The position numbers and the translations under genes were made by a program. A stretch of DNA of 64,000 nt, taken from assembly GCA_963575745.1 (NCBI GenBank), contig CAUYUJ010022392.1:152001-216000 (forward strand). Reading direction: 5' to 3'. Positions 30,837 through 42,407 of this stretch are shown here, one piece after another. The notes under the pieces were generated by a model. The model was not told where the DNA came from. It saw nothing but the letters and a program-made list of their open reading frames with translations, and searched no databases. Each line of letters begins with the position of its first letter. Position 1 is the first letter of the stretch. The DNA is from Prorocentrum cordatum. Taxonomy: Eukaryota; Sar; Dinophyceae; Prorocentrales; Prorocentraceae.

Positions 30837-31970
30837 ACGCACCCACACACACCACCACCACCACCACCACCACCACCACCACCACCACCACCACCACCAC
30901 CACCACCACCACCACCACCACCACCACCACCACCACCACCACCACCTCCACCACCACCACCACCATTATGCACACACACGCACACGCGCACATACGCACA
31001 CACGCACACAAGCACACATGCACACATGCACACACACACACACACGCGCGCGCACGCGCACGCGCACGCACACGTTCACGTGCACGTGCACGCGCACGCG
31101 CAAGCACAAGCGCGCGCGCTCGCGCACGCGCACGCGCACGCACGCACCCACACACACATAGACAGACAGACAGACACACACACACCACACACACACAACC
31201 GAACACACAAACACATACACAAACACAAACACAAACACAAACACACAAACCCACACAAACACAAACGCAAACACAAGCGCAGACACAGACACAGCCACAA
31301 AGACAAACCCAAACACAAGCACACTCTTATTCATAACCACACACACAAACGCGCACACACAAACACAAACACACACACAAACGCACACACGAACACTCAC
31401 ACACATAACCACACTCACACAACACACAGACACACAGACACACAGACGCACACACAGAACATACACACAGAACACACACAGACACACAGACACATAGACA
31501 CACACAGACACACAGGCACACGCTCAGACACACAGACACACACACACACTCAGACACACAGACGCACACACACACACACGCACGCACGCACGCACCCGCA
31601 CGCACGCAGGCACGCAGACACAAACGCAAACACTAACACAAGCACAAGCACAAGCACACACAACCACAAGCACATCCACATCCACAAACACAACCACAAC
31701 TACAAACACAAGCACATACACAGACGACAACACAAACACAAACACACAAACACACAAACACACACACAAGCACGAACACACAAACACAACCACAAACACA
31801 AACACAAGCACAAGCACAGACACAAATACCAACACAACCACAAACACAAACGCAACCACAAACACAAACTCAAACGCAAACACAACACACAAACACACCC
31901 ACACCCACACCACCACCACCACCATCCACACACACACGAACAGGAAACAGATAGAACAAAAAACCAACAT
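30837..31970. repeat. CAC then CA-rich repeat tract
   Basis: A nearly pure CAC run (about 30850-30965) is followed by about 1 kb of interrupted CA, ACACGC and ACAAACACAAGC repeats. It ends in another short CAC run near 31910. The poly-Thr/His frames are repeat translations. Confidence 0.95.
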
Positions 31971-33420
31971 GATTGAAGAAGAAGAATAAGTAGAAGTTAG
32001 GAGACCGACTAATAGCCTTCCCTCGAACCATAAGGGCCCCTTTCCGAAAGTGGGTCCGAGGTCATGCATCCCCCCACGGGAACCTGGCCTTTACAAGCCA
32101 GGCGTCCCCGTAGGAGTCGTGGCTAGGGGGGCTCGTCCTTCTGGTGCTTGCTCTGGGTCGAATCTCAAGCGAAGAAAAAAGGCTACGCGATTCGCCCCCT
32201 AGGGGCTCTCAGGGCCCAATTGCCTACGGTGCAGCATCGAATGAGCATCGTCGACGATGGGACCGGAAGCGCAGCGGAGAGATGCAATATATTGTAGGGG
32301 TTTCAAACAAAAACCGAAACCACCAACCTTACCCGTCAATCGAGGCCAATTGCACACGTGAAGTGAGCGGAGAAGATTCCTCTGCACTCCCATTGCCAGT
32401 CTTGGTCGTCGCCGTCTGTCGACGTCTGTCGTCCGCCACCGCGGCAGTAGGCTTGCTGGGCGTGCTTCAGCAGTCCCTATTGCTGAGGCGGTTTTTGTTC
32501 TTAGTTCCTCGGTCATCTCGCCCGCTGGCCGTGTGTGCGGGGCCCCGAGGAAGGCCCTGGACGTCCAAAGTGGCTTCCACGACCCCTCGTGGTGGGACAA
32601 TACCGCGGTGCCTTCGGCACGCAGCACAGCGGTCATATCCAACAGTAAACCTTCTCTCGTTTCCTCGTCTTTGCCTTGATCATCCTGATCCTCCTTGTCC
32701 TCCTCCTCATCCTCATTCTTCTCATCTTCCTCCCTTCCTTCCTATTCGTCGTCGTCGTCGTCGTCCTCTTCCTCATCCTGCATCCTTCTCCCCTCTCCCT
32801 TCCACCCTTGCTGGTCTTCCTGTTTCTGACTTCCTCGCAATCATGTCCTCCTTCATGTTGTCAAACCAGTATTGCCAGACCAAGTCTAACCGCACCTGAT
32901 CATATCAGACCAGACCACACCCGGCCATACCAAGCCAAACCCGACCCGACCAGATCACACAGGACCCGACCAAACCACACCACATACCAGACCACACAGG
33001 TCCAGACTGGACAAGGTCATACCAGGCCAGAACAAGCCAGACCAGGCGAAAGGGGGCGGAACAGTACCCAAAGAGGCTCCCGAGAGGCATTCCCCCAGAA
33101 GACAGCACTGGCTCCAGGACGGGATGGTGGGCACACGCAGGGCGTAAAGATCTCAGCCTTCATACAAGCTCCCAATCTTCCTTCTCTTCGTCAGCGTACA
33201 TCCGCGAAACAAAAACTCAGATCCTGATCGGGCCCCCGGGCTCATCCCGAAGAGGAGAGATCATTCCGCTGGCACAGAGCTCGACCGACCGCCTCGATCC
33301 TGATCGACCGACGGATTGTCGGATCGGCGGTCCGATCGAACCCAGATCGACGGAGCAAGGTCCTTCACGTCCTATGTGATACCCACATGTGTTTTGCTGA
33401 TCTCTCTGTCTTTCTCTCTC
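31971..33420. other. No recognisable gene; degenerate short repeats
   Basis: Contains a CTCATC-type low-complexity stretch (32690-32800) and a degenerate ACCAGACC repeat (32875-33060). The 251-codon plus frame at 32144 has no recognisable domain. A short inverted repeat (CCTGGCCTTTACAAGCCAGG) lies near 32085. Confidence 0.4.
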
Positions 33421-33463
33421 TGTCTCTGTCTCTGTCTGTCTGTCTGTCTGCCTGTCTGTCTGC

Positions 33464-33499
<36 letters not shown>

Positions 33500-33540
33500 T
33501 TGTATGTCTGTGTGTGTGTGTGTCTGTCTGTCTGTCTGCC

Positions 33541-33585
<45 letters not shown>

Positions 33586-33592
33586 TTTCCTT
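33421..33592. repeat. GTCT microsatellite
   Basis: CTGT/GTCT tetranucleotide repeats of about 170 bp with a short TGTG interruption. Same motif as at 5634. Confidence 0.95.
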
Positions 33593-33774
33593 CTGCGCCT
33601 GGGGGGGTTGCCAAAAAGGTGCTCCTGGCCCAGCCCGGGTATCCCTCGCTTCTCGCTCCAATTGTGGAGCTCATGGGGCCACCTGGGCCTCGTGACTGGG
33701 GTGCTCTGGAGGCCGTGGGGGGCTCCCGGGAATTCCTGGGGACACCTGGGGCCCGGGACACCAGTGGCAACACC

Positions 33775-34010
33775 CGATTCCAGGAGAGCCCAGAATCGAA
33801 TCGACAAGTCGGATCGGCGATCGAAATGAATCGGATCGGCGGAAATCGGCAGCCGAGTCGGGAACAGTCGAATCGGCGGAAATCGGCAGGCTAGTAGGCC
33901 TCCATTGAGAAATCGGAGCCCAAATCAGAATCCAAAGTCGAATCGAATTGGAATCGGAAACCATCGAAACCGAATCGAATCGAATCGAAGGAACGAAACG
34001 AGCCCTGCGA
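33775..34010. repeat. Degenerate GAATCG repeats
   Basis: Interspersed GAATCG/AATCGGCGG hexamers to nonamers over about 230 bp. No coding signal. Confidence 0.75.
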
Positions 34011-34187
34011 TTCTAGCGAAACCAAAAGATAATGGTACCGCTTCTCCCCAGGGCTCTTCCAGGGTGCATGCTGACCAGAGTCACGATGCGAACTTAGCTT
34101 TGGCGACGAAGGCCCCCAGGAGGCCCAAGAAGGCGAAAACGAGGCAAGGATAACAATATTGGTACCTTTTCCTGCTCTGAGATACGC

Positions 34188-34258
34188 TGCAACTGCCGTC
34201 TTCTCCCCCGTGACGTCGCCGTATGAGCGGCGCCAGACCTGTCAGAACCTGCGAATTG
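34188..34258 (-). pseudogene. Partial duplicate of the neighbouring 49-codon ORF
   Basis: The minus strand reads SQVLTGLAPLIRRRHG, homologous to PQVLTGLALLLRRRHG in the ORF at 34370-34519. It lies about 186 bp away and lacks the N-terminal half. It appears to be a fragment left by tandem duplication. Confidence 0.5.
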
Positions 34259-34369
34259 TATTGCGAAGGCCTTACGTTCGGCACCGCCGACCCTGAAGGG
34301 GGGCAGCGAGGACGACGCCGACGACGGCGGCGGCGACGTCGACGACGACGCTGACGCTCTGGAGCCCTT

Positions 34370-34519
34370 CTACGCTGCAACTGCCGCCTCCTCCCCGTGA
34401 CGTCTCCGGAGGAGCAGCGCCAGGCCTGTCAGCACCTGCGGATTGTACTTGCCGGCGCGGCCTCCGCCAAACTTGTACTTGTTGTAGTCGTCGGCGATCG
34501 CGGCCGAGATGTTGCTCAT
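34370..34519 (-). CDS. Small ORF or terminal exon, unknown 49-aa protein
   Basis: From ATG at 34519 to TAG at 34370 the frame reads MSNISAAIADDYNKYKFGGG and later YNPQVLTGLALLLRRRHGEE. The composition is balanced and mostly GC-ending, unlike nearby repeat frames. Part of it is duplicated next door with the reading frame and amino acids largely kept, which supports a coding past. The ATG is preceded by GCGAGCC, which could also be an acceptor, so this may be a last exon. No homologous family is recognised. Confidence 0.4.
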   Translation of the reverse strand: MSNISAAIADDYNKYKFGGGRAGKYNPQVLTGLALLLRRRHGEEAAVAA

Positions 34520-34626
34520 GGCTCGCAGGCCGGGCCAACAACGGGGCACTTGCCTCCTCGGGGGGGACGCGCGCCGACCCGGGGGTTAAGCCGATGGTAC
34601 AGTCAAAATACGCATAAGAAGGATTA

Positions 34627-34802
34627 CAGTGGAGGCCAGTCCACAAGAAACCTTCCACAAGAAACCCAACCCTGAGATCCCAGGACGTCCAGTGATTTTT
34701 GGTGTGGGAACGTCACGTTTTCCATGGCAAAACCATCGAAACCCGAGAAACCCGGGGCACCCTGGAGGCAAGAAGGGTGTTTCTTGGCATGGGCCCCCAC
34801 TG
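34627..34802 (+). mobile_element. CAGTGG-family MITE with TA flanks
   Basis: 176 bp starting CAGTGGAGGCC and ending GGGCCCCCACTG, directly flanked by TA on both sides (34625-34626 and 34803-34804). The ends are inverted repeats continuing as CCACAAGAAACC against GCCAAGAAACACC. The length is exactly 176 bp in the copies at 50906 and 59968 as well. TA duplication and CAGT termini suggest mobilisation by a Tc1/mariner-like transposase; the superfamily is inference. No coding capacity. Confidence 0.85.
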
Positions 34803-34807
34803 TACGC

Positions 34808-34945
34808 GGTGAGGACGCAAGCGCGCTGGAAGGCCATGCCGACACCCTTCAAGCGGGGCACGGACAGCGAAATGGGCCAGGAGTGGGCCGAAGGGGAAGG
34901 ATGCAAGGGGAAACTGGGAAAATCGCTTATCCTCACTGTGAGCTT
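34808..34945 (+). repeat. Diverged copy of SINE body
   Basis: Shares GAGGACGCAAG-like start, AAGCGGGGC, GAAATGGGCCAGG-like middle and GGAAGGATGCAAGGG with the body between the tRNA-like heads at 6475-6630. It starts a few bases after the MITE ending at 34802. Confidence 0.4.
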
Positions 34946-34999
34946 TTACTGCATGTCGTGAACGAATCCCTGCTGGCAGCGAGACGCCTGCGTCCTCCA

Positions 35000-35197
35000 G
35001 AGGGACAACACATGACAGGACCATGACCTTCCGACGGTCCGCGCGGATCTGTGGGATCGGCGCTGGACTCGCCTCCCCCGGGGCGCGGAGCGCGCTGGGG
35101 GCGGTGCTGGAGGCGCCGCCAGGGGGCTCCAGCTCCGATCCGAGAAATCCGCGCGGACCTCCGAAAATGCATGTTCGTGCCAGTCGTTGCTCCCCGA
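35000..35197. mobile_element. Foldback element, CGCGCGGA family
   Basis: Inner arms GGTCCGCGCGGATCTGTGGG (left) and the complement of GAAATCCGCGCGGACCTCCG (right) enclose a GC-rich loop of about 60 bp. The outer arms (AGGGACAACACATGAC and the complement of GTTCGTGCCAGTCGTTGCTC) are diverged. Family members are at 16.0, 27.8, 59.5 and 60.2 kb. Confidence 0.7.
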
Positions 35198-35220
35198 TCC
35201 TCGGGGCGCGCTGGCCTGGG

Positions 35221-35300
35221 TCAGGAGGAGGAGGAAGAGGAGGAGGAGGAGGAGGAGGAGGAGGAGGAGGAGGAGGAGGAGGAGGAGGAGGAAGACGAAG
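35221..35300. repeat. GGA microsatellite
   Basis: GGA repeats of about 80 bp starting about 25 bp after the foldback element. Confidence 0.93.
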
Positions 35301-36219
35301 AGGAGGAGCTGAGGTGCTATGTCGCGCATCCCAGCCGGGCCGCAGGAGCGCTCTCCCAAGCCCCGGGTGAGCGCAGGTCGAGGTCTGGGGGGTGGAGGTG
35401 GCTCTGCGCGGCTGCCAAGGCCGGGTCAGCCAGAGGGGATCGGAGGGGATTGGCCAGCCGAACCCCGTGGGCGACGACCACCGTCACGTGCGCCCAGACC
35501 TCCCTGAGCATCCAGGCATCTGGCGCCTCAGTGCCCAGGGCTTCCCCTCCTCCCTCGACGCGGTGCGCCAGAGGAGGCCCCTGCGGGCTGGCCGCTACAG
35601 CCAGAGAGGGCCCGACACCCAGAACGGTCGGGACTTCCCCTATCTCCCTAGCGCAGTGCACCGAGGAGCGCCCTTGCGGGCTGGCGCCACGATAACACAT
35701 GCGATGGCGCCTTCCACTGGCGGCGCCCCCCGAGGGGGGCGGCCTTCTAAAAAGGCCGGGGGGGGGACCTTCAAGAGTGAAGCCTCCCAAGAAGCGGCCA
35801 GGCCCTTCTAAGCAGGCCCCTGTCTTCTAAGACCCCCCCCCGCCTTCTTAGAAGCCCAACCCCCTCGACGCCCACCCAACTCCCCTCGCTTATCAGAGGC
35901 CCTCCGACTTCTTAGAAGCCTACACCGCCAACTCTCAATCGATCAGGCCATTGAGAAATGACAGCGGAACGCGGGGCGCGAATGACGCATTGGGGAACAT
36001 GTTTGTCTCCTGCCAATTCCTGTCCGTTAGACGGCATCGGCAGATATATTGGGACGTGGGATAACTTCTGCAATCTGGGATCCCACCCGCCGTCTCGCAA
36101 CTCACACTGCACCTGTGCAGGGCGTGGGCAGGTCAAGCTTCCGCGCAAACTTTAGGAAGAGACGCGAGAGCCTACCTTTGCAGAGTACCAGGAAGCTGCA
36201 CCACACGCATGACCAGATT
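35301..36219. other. No recognisable gene
   Basis: A plus-strand frame at 35392-35811 lacks recognisable domains. At 35740-35905 there are degenerate CTTCTTAGAAGCC/CTTCTAAG repeats with internal symmetry. Nothing else is supported. Confidence 0.4.
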
Positions 36220-36376
36220 TAGGTCGGGCGTGTCCCCCTGCAGGGTGATTTTGGGCGAAACATGGAAACTAATCAAACAATACTCAAAAAGGTAAAACAG
36301 TACGCAGGAAATCGTCCCACAACTATTTTTTTACTATTTTTGAACATTCCTCCTGTGGAGGGACAGGCCCGACTTA
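36220..36376. mobile_element. TCGGGC-family MITE, full copy
   Basis: 157 bp from TAGGTCGGGCGTGTCCCCCT to CTGTGGAGGGACAGGCCCGACTTAA (complement of the left end). The interior is AT-rich, with AAATCGTCCCACAACTATTT, matching the interior of the interrupted copy at 44.8-45.9 kb. Confidence 0.75.
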
Positions 36377-36849
36377 AGACTCGATTCACATGCGGAACAT
36401 GCGGAGGCCACGCGCAGGCTGCACACGCGGAAGTCCCGCGGGCGACGCTCTGCCAGACGAGGGCCGAGCGCTGGAATAACATTTGGCAATCAGTGTATCC
36501 AGCTCTCGCCCAGGCCAGCCACGACACACGTGTTCAGCTTCCTGGTGCATATCTATGTATATATACACAGACATATCGACGTATAGGCAGACACATATCT
36601 ATATGTTTGCTGGCAGCTTCTTCAGAGTCTTTGAGCTCGCTGCCTCGGCCTAGGCTGCTCGCTACCTGTCAGCGCGAGTTCACTGAAGGGATCCAGACGT
36701 GCAATGCGTGGAAGCTCTTGGCAATACCTGCACGCCTCGCACGCATACACTCACAACAGCAACGACTACACATCGGCGCTCGGGCCCAAGTTCGAGAGCG
36801 CACCACGAGAGCCTGACCCATTCACACTGGTGGATGCGCCCACGAGTCT
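36377..36849. other. No recognisable gene
   Basis: A 184-codon frame crosses the MITE end and continues to 36816. Because its N-terminus is MITE sequence, it is not a credible gene as it stands. The part after 36377 shows no recognised domain. Confidence 0.35.
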
Positions 36850-37036
36850 CACACACGCACACACTCACACGCACGCACACACGCACACACGTACACACCC
36901 ACGCACACACAGGCACAAACGCCCATAGACACCACCACATCCACACATACACACACACGCACATACACAAACACTTTTTTGTCGCAGCGGCGAAAGTCCC
37001 CACCGCGTTGGACGGCAGCACACACACACACACATA

Positions 37037-37068
<32 letters not shown>

Positions 37069-38021
37069 CCCACACGCAAACACCTACACACGCCCACATC
37101 CACACCCGCACGCGCACGCACTCGCACACGCACACGCACGTACACGCACACACACACACACGCACGCACAAACACTCACACACTCACACCCAACAGCACA
37201 AACACACACACACACGTACACACGCACGCACGCACGCACACACACGCACATACGCACACACGCACACACGCACACACAACCACACAGCCATACACAACCA
37301 CAACCGCAACCACAACACGCACCCACACACATTCATACGCACACGCACACGCACACACACGCACACACACACACACACTGACGCACGCACGCACGCACGC
37401 ACGAACGCGCACGTACGCGCACGCGCACGCGCACACGCACGCACACGCACACGCAAACGCACACGCACACGCACACGCACACGCACACACGCACGCACAC
37501 GCACACGCGCACAACGCACACGCACACGCACACGCACACGCACACGCGCACACGCGCACGCGCGCACACGCGCACNNNNNNNNNNNNNNNNNNNNNNNNN
37601 NNNNNNNNNNNNNNNNNNNNNNNNNNNNNNNNNNNNNNNNNNNNNNNNNNNNNNNNNNNNNNNNNNNNNNNNNNNCACAGACACACACAGACACACACAG
37701 ACACACACACAACACACACAACACCAATAACAACAACAACAACAGCAGCAGCAACAACAACACCACACGCACACACACACACAACAACACACACACCAAC
37801 ACACACACGCACACACGCACACACACACGCACACGCACACACATGCACACACACGCACACACACGCGCACACACGCACACGCACACGCACACCCACACGC
37901 ACACGCACACGACACGCACATGCACACGCACACGCACACGCACACGCGCACGCGCACGCGCACGCGCACGCGCACTCCGCGCACGCACGCACGCTCGCAC
38001 CCACACACACATACACACACA

Positions 38022-38053
<32 letters not shown>

Positions 38054-38760
38054 CACGCAACGCACACGCACACGCACACGCACACCCACGCGCACGTGCA
38101 CACGCACACCCACGCACACACACAACACACAAGCACACACGCACGCAAACACGCACGAAATAAGCACACAAGCACACACGCACACAGGCACACAAGCACA
38201 CACGCACACACGCACACAAGCACACAAACACACACACACGCACACACGCACATGCACACCACACGACACACACAACACACACACACACGCAAACACACAC
38301 ACACACACGCAGGCACACATTCAACCTAACACAAACACACACACAACCAAACACAACACACACAACACACAGCACACACAACACACACACACTACACACA
38401 ACCCACAGGCACACCACACATACACAACACGCACAACACACGATACACACAACACGCACACACCACACACAGCACACACAACACACACACGCACACCACA
38501 CAACACACACAACACACAGCACACAACACACATATACACACACACGCGCGCACACACACAACACACGCACACACAAACAAGTACACAACACACACACGGC
38601 ACACACAACACACAACACTCAGCAGGCATACACAACACACATGCACAGCACACAACACACAACACACAACACACACACACGCACCAGAGACATCACACAC
38701 CACACACCACACACAACACACAACACACACAGACACACACAATCACACAATCGCAATCAC
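36850..38760. repeat. CA-rich repeat tract containing assembly gap
   Basis: Almost 2 kb of CACA, ACACGC, GCGCAC and ACAACA repeats, with a short CAACAG stretch at 37728-37760. The tract is interrupted by the 100-N gap, so its true length is unknown. Thr/His and Cys/Val frames here are repeat translations. Confidence 0.95.
37576..37675. other. Assembly gap, 100 N
   Basis: Exactly 100 N within the CA repeat. A round 100 usually marks a gap of unknown size placed by scaffolding, so spacing across it should not be trusted. Confidence 0.98.
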
Positions 38761-39091
38761 GCGCGCGTGTCGAACTGGGAGACCGCAGCCAGGGTGTCCA
38801 AGTCTCATCCAACTCTCAAGTGATTGGCAGCCTGCAAGATCATCTAATCGTGGCTGCTGTGGTCATTACCACTCTGCCATGGCCAAGAAATCGCAACCAG
38901 CTCCCGCCAGAGAAGGAATCCCTCATGATGTGCGCTGTCCGCTGACAAAGCGAAGCGTGTTCACTGGGCCCAAGGGGTCCCGCCCAGGGGGAAGAGGTAG
39001 GGCAAAAGGATATACAATTTTTCAATGGCCTGTAATATACTTCGGTAGTTCTTGAGAGTCACTGCGACTGGGATGATGGTGCGAGCGCCGC

Positions 39092-39367
39092 CTATTGCAT
39101 GCAAGTGCCGCTCAGTGCAGGCAGAGCTCTTGTCGCGATCACCACTTGGATTTCGGCCAGTGCGGCTTTCGAACGGCGTTCATAATTCCACTGAGTATGC
39201 ACACCTGCCTTGATACATTCGCAGCCAAAAACAAATTCCCGGAATAGCGAAGTCGATGGTTGAGCACGGCCAACTTGCTTGCAACACCTTTCGCATTGGC
39301 AACCTTGCAACACCATCAACGTTTGCCGCACCGGATGCGCAAAACTCTGTCCGTTCGTACGCTCCAT
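39092..39367 (-). CDS. Small Cys-rich ORF, unknown
   Basis: A 91-codon frame reading MERTNGQSFAHPVRQTLMVL then GCQCERCCKQVGRAQPSTSL and ending in LSGTCMQ. Codon use is mixed and the composition is ordinary, unlike the repeat-derived frames. The cluster CQCERCC with a later GCEC could bind metal. The frame is open a further ten codons upstream (to a TGA), so the ATG is not certain and it may be an exon. No family recognised. Confidence 0.3.
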   Translation of the reverse strand: MERTNGQSFAHPVRQTLMVLQGCQCERCCKQVGRAQPSTSLFREFVFGCECIKAGVHTQWNYERRSKAALAEIQVVIATRALPALSGTCMQ

Positions 39368-39589
39368 CAGAACTTCATTCCGGTAGCATCACGGTCTGCC
39401 AATCACCGTGGCCCGGAAAAACCGTGACGACTTGAAGCAAGTTTCCCGCGCAACCTGGAGAACGACGGCAGCCAAGCAACGACCAACCCCATGGCCGTCG
39501 TAACCAAACCTTTCGGAGCTGAGGCGGGCCGCGACAAGGCAGCCCAGATGCTATCATGCTTCTTCGGCGCGATGGAATCGCATCTTGGG

Positions 39590-39815
39590 CGCCCGAGTGA
39601 TCCGGGGTAACTCGGGTCCGGGGTAACTCGGGGCTTGGATTCCCGATAAACGAACCCGAGTTAGCCCTGACCCGAGTTACCCCTGATGATTTTGGGGCTC
39701 TGGACGCCCGAGTGATCCGGGGTAGCTCGGGTCCGGGGTAACTCGGGGCTTGGATTCCCGAAAAACGAACCCGAGTTATCCCTGACCCGAGTTACCCCAG
39801 ATGATTCGGGGCTCT
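39590..39815 (+). repeat. Tandem repeat of about 116 bp, CGAGTTACCCC type
   Basis: Two units with GATCCGGGGTAACTCGGG, GGCTTGGATTCCCG and the inverted GACCCGAGTTACCCC. The unit is partly palindromic. It is related to the six-unit array at 41.76-42.37 kb by motif order and length. Confidence 0.75.
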
Positions 39816-39837
39816 GAGCATCCTCGTGCCAAGACCC

Positions 39838-39915
39838 CCTTCGAAAAAGGGTCCCGGCAAAAACGGGCCCTGGGCCCCGGGGCTCTCCGTGGGACCGGCT
39901 TTTCATCCCGAGTTT
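39838..39915 (-). repeat. Dispersed repeat, GGGATGAAAAACCGG family (fragment)
   Basis: Minus strand: CGGGATGAAAAGCCGGTCCC and then GGGACCCTTTTTC-like sequence. It corresponds to the right half of the family. Confidence 0.65.
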
Positions 39916-41029
39916 TTGTTTGTCGGAAGCGGCGCAGAAACATCAGGAGTTGTGAACGGAAACTAACGACCGATGAGTCGAAGCTACCGTGTGGTCCGTA
40001 GGTAGAGGGCGATGAGGGGAAAATCTGGAGATCTTTTATCCTCGCGCCCGCTAGATCGAGGGCGCTCAAGACGATCAGTACCTGAGCCGAGAGGAGAGCA
40101 GGAAAGATGGACAGAGAGGGGGCACGAGCGGCCTTCTCGCACAGGAGCCCGTTCCTCCGTGCACCGTGCCCTCCGTGCGGACCTCTGCGCTCGAGCCCCC
40201 CCGCCCGTCCGGTCCTCCTCCGCGCGCCTCGGGGCCGCCACGCGCACCCATGTGCCCGCGCGACGGCGCGCCGAGCACCGACGGGCGCGCGAGGGGGCGC
40301 GAGGCAGGCGGTTCTGGGTTCGAGCCGGAGGACGGCCGGGAGGTGCAGCACCGAGGCCGGCCATGCTTTTTTGGTCCGGCGGCTCCTGCTCACAGCGGCA
40401 CGCTGCTGCTGCAGCTGCTCCCCCTCGTGGTCTTCCTCTCGGCCACCCTCCTCCAGCTGCGCCTCGCCCTCGGCCTCCCCCTGCGCGACACATGCGAGCG
40501 CGCCGCCGCCTCACCTGCGAAGTCGGAGGAGCCGAATGGCAACACGCCGTCATGAGCTCAAGCAGTCTAGCGCGCGAGTCGTGGTCACGATCGCGATGCA
40601 ATCCCTGTACCAGGTTGCGTCACGACTGATTCTCATGTTATGGGAGGGGGGGTGGGGATGGGCTGGGCCCGCTGACCCGCTCGACCTGGCTAGAGCGACT
40701 CCCAGTCTTACGTGCACTCGTGCCTGTGTTGGTGTTGCAGCAAACAGGTTCGCACGCGACCCCCCCCCCCCCCCCCAGCCCCCCCTGAAGGAATGCACGA
40801 GTTTGGCATCTCTGGGACGTGCATGTGGGGATCCCGAGCTAAGATGGCTCCAGTATGCTTCCACACGCCCTAAGGTAACCTTCGAGAAAGCACAACATGG
40901 TCTAAGATGGCTCGAGATAGCCTCAGGCATGTCTCCAGATGGCGTCAAGATAGCCCCAAGACGGGCCCAAGTGACCTTGGAGACGCCCACAAGGACATCC
41001 CCGAGAGATCAACATCTGTCACAAGCACG
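39916..41029. other. No recognisable gene; weak coding-like segment
   Basis: At about 40400-40480 (minus strand) a charged frame reads GEAEGEAQLEEGGREEDHEG after an acceptor-like GTCGCGCAG. The plus strand has a hydrophobic frame over the same bases (LLLQLLPLVVFLSATLLQL). Only one can be real and neither is convincing. From 40840 degenerate AAGATGGCTC repeats begin. Confidence 0.3.
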
Positions 41030-41320
41030 TGGTTTTTCGGTGTGGTTTGCCTTCTCAGCATTTCGGTCCCGACTGGCTTCTGAGGGTCTTCGGTGTTTTT
41101 TTTTATTCGGCGTTTCGACATTGGGCGGAAGGGGGGGGAGGGGGGTCTGGCTCCGGACCTCTGCGAAGTGCGACTCTTTGCAAGAGTGCGGCCTCTGGGG
41201 GAAATTTCACCCGCTCGAAACAGGCGCCCAAAAACAGCCAAGATCTTCTCCATGGGGCGGGGGGGAGGGAGGGCTTTGAGGCCCGCGCCGATCGGCAAAA
41301 CAATGAACAAAAAAAGATCA
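41030..41320 (+). pseudogene. 5'-truncated LINE 3' end
   Basis: Matches 23870-24150: TATTCGGCGTTTCGACATTG, GGGGGGTCTGGCTC, CTCGAAACAGGCGCC, AAAACAGCCAAGATCT and GCCGATCGGCAAAACAATGA. It contains only the very end of the coding part plus the presumed 3' untranslated region, as expected for a 5'-truncated LINE insertion. Confidence 0.55.
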
Positions 41321-41754
41321 CCAAGATGGCCCCAAGATCGTCCCAAGAAGGTCCCAAAAGAGGCGGGGCTTCGGACTCCGACTGGGGGCTGCTGATTCAC
41401 GACCCCACCTTGTCGGATCGGTTTCCTCCAGGAATGGCCCCCAGAGACCTCCGAGGCCCACCTTCGAAAGAGCAGCGAAAGCACCCGTGGTTCACTCTTT
41501 GGCCCGCCTGTGTTGATCCTGGGCTTCGGTCTGACGGCTCCCCTCTCCGTGTCTGTCCCGCTGAACTATCCTACGCGTTCTTGCTCAAGTCAGCTCGCCG
41601 TGAGAGCGCTTCTGGATGGGTTGGTGGGGATACGCGAAGCTTTAATCATTAAGGACCTCTCCTCCGCGCAACGGCCGTGGGGAAGAGGACGAAGAGGATG
41701 AGAAACTCGAGGAGGAGGAGGAGGAGGAGGAGGAGGAGGGCCCGCGAGGCACGG

Positions 41755-42365
41755 ATCTGTAGCTACCCCTGACCGCCCCCAACCCCAATGATTCGGGAGT
41801 GGCTGCACGCCCGAATGATCCGGGATAACTCTGGTCTGGGGTAATTCCGCTTTGGGCCCGCGAGGCAAGAATCTGCAATTACCCTTGACCGCCCCAAACC
41901 CCAATGATTCGGGAGTGGTTGTACGCCCGAATTATCCGGGATAACTGTGGTCTGGGGTAATTCCGCTTTGTGCCCGCGAGGCAAGAATCTGTAATTACCC
42001 CTGACCGCCCCAAACCCCAATGATTCGGGAATGGTTGTGCGCCCGAATTATCCAGGATAACTCTGGTCAGGGGTAACTCCGCTTTGGAAATTTGAATTTA
42101 CCCCTGACCGCCCCCAACCCCAATGATTCGGGAGTGGATGTACGCCCGAATTATCCGGGATAATTTGGTTTGGGGTAATTCCGCTTTGGGCCCGCTAGGC
42201 ACGAATGTCTATTCACCCCTGACCGCCCCCAGCCCCGATGATTCGGGAGTGGTTGGAGGCCCGACTAATCTCGGATAACTGCGGTCCGGGGTAACTCCTG
42301 TTTGGGCCCCCGAGGCACGAACCTGTAGATACCACTGACCGCCCTCAGACGCGATGATTCAGAGG
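41755..42365 (+). repeat. Tandem repeat of about 116 bp, six units
   Basis: Starts of CCCCAATGATTCGGG at 41783, 41899 and 42015 give a 116-bp period; later units are slightly shorter. Each unit carries ATTACCCCTGACCGCCCC and the complementary GGGGTAATTCC, so single units fold back. A short GGA tract lies just to the left (41706-41740). Confidence 0.88.
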
Positions 42366-42407
42366 GGCAGCGATAGGGGGGGAATGTGATATGGGGGGGA
42401 ATCCATT

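Noticed and set aside
36262-36816. 184-codon plus frame
   Set aside because: Its first third is MITE sequence (translation of the right terminal repeat), so the frame is a chance fusion of mobile element and flank.
30594-38163. Long Thr/His, Cys/Val and Arg/Ala frames including one through the N gap
   Set aside because: Translations of CA/CAC repeats; the gap-crossing frames contain runs of unknown residues. No gene.
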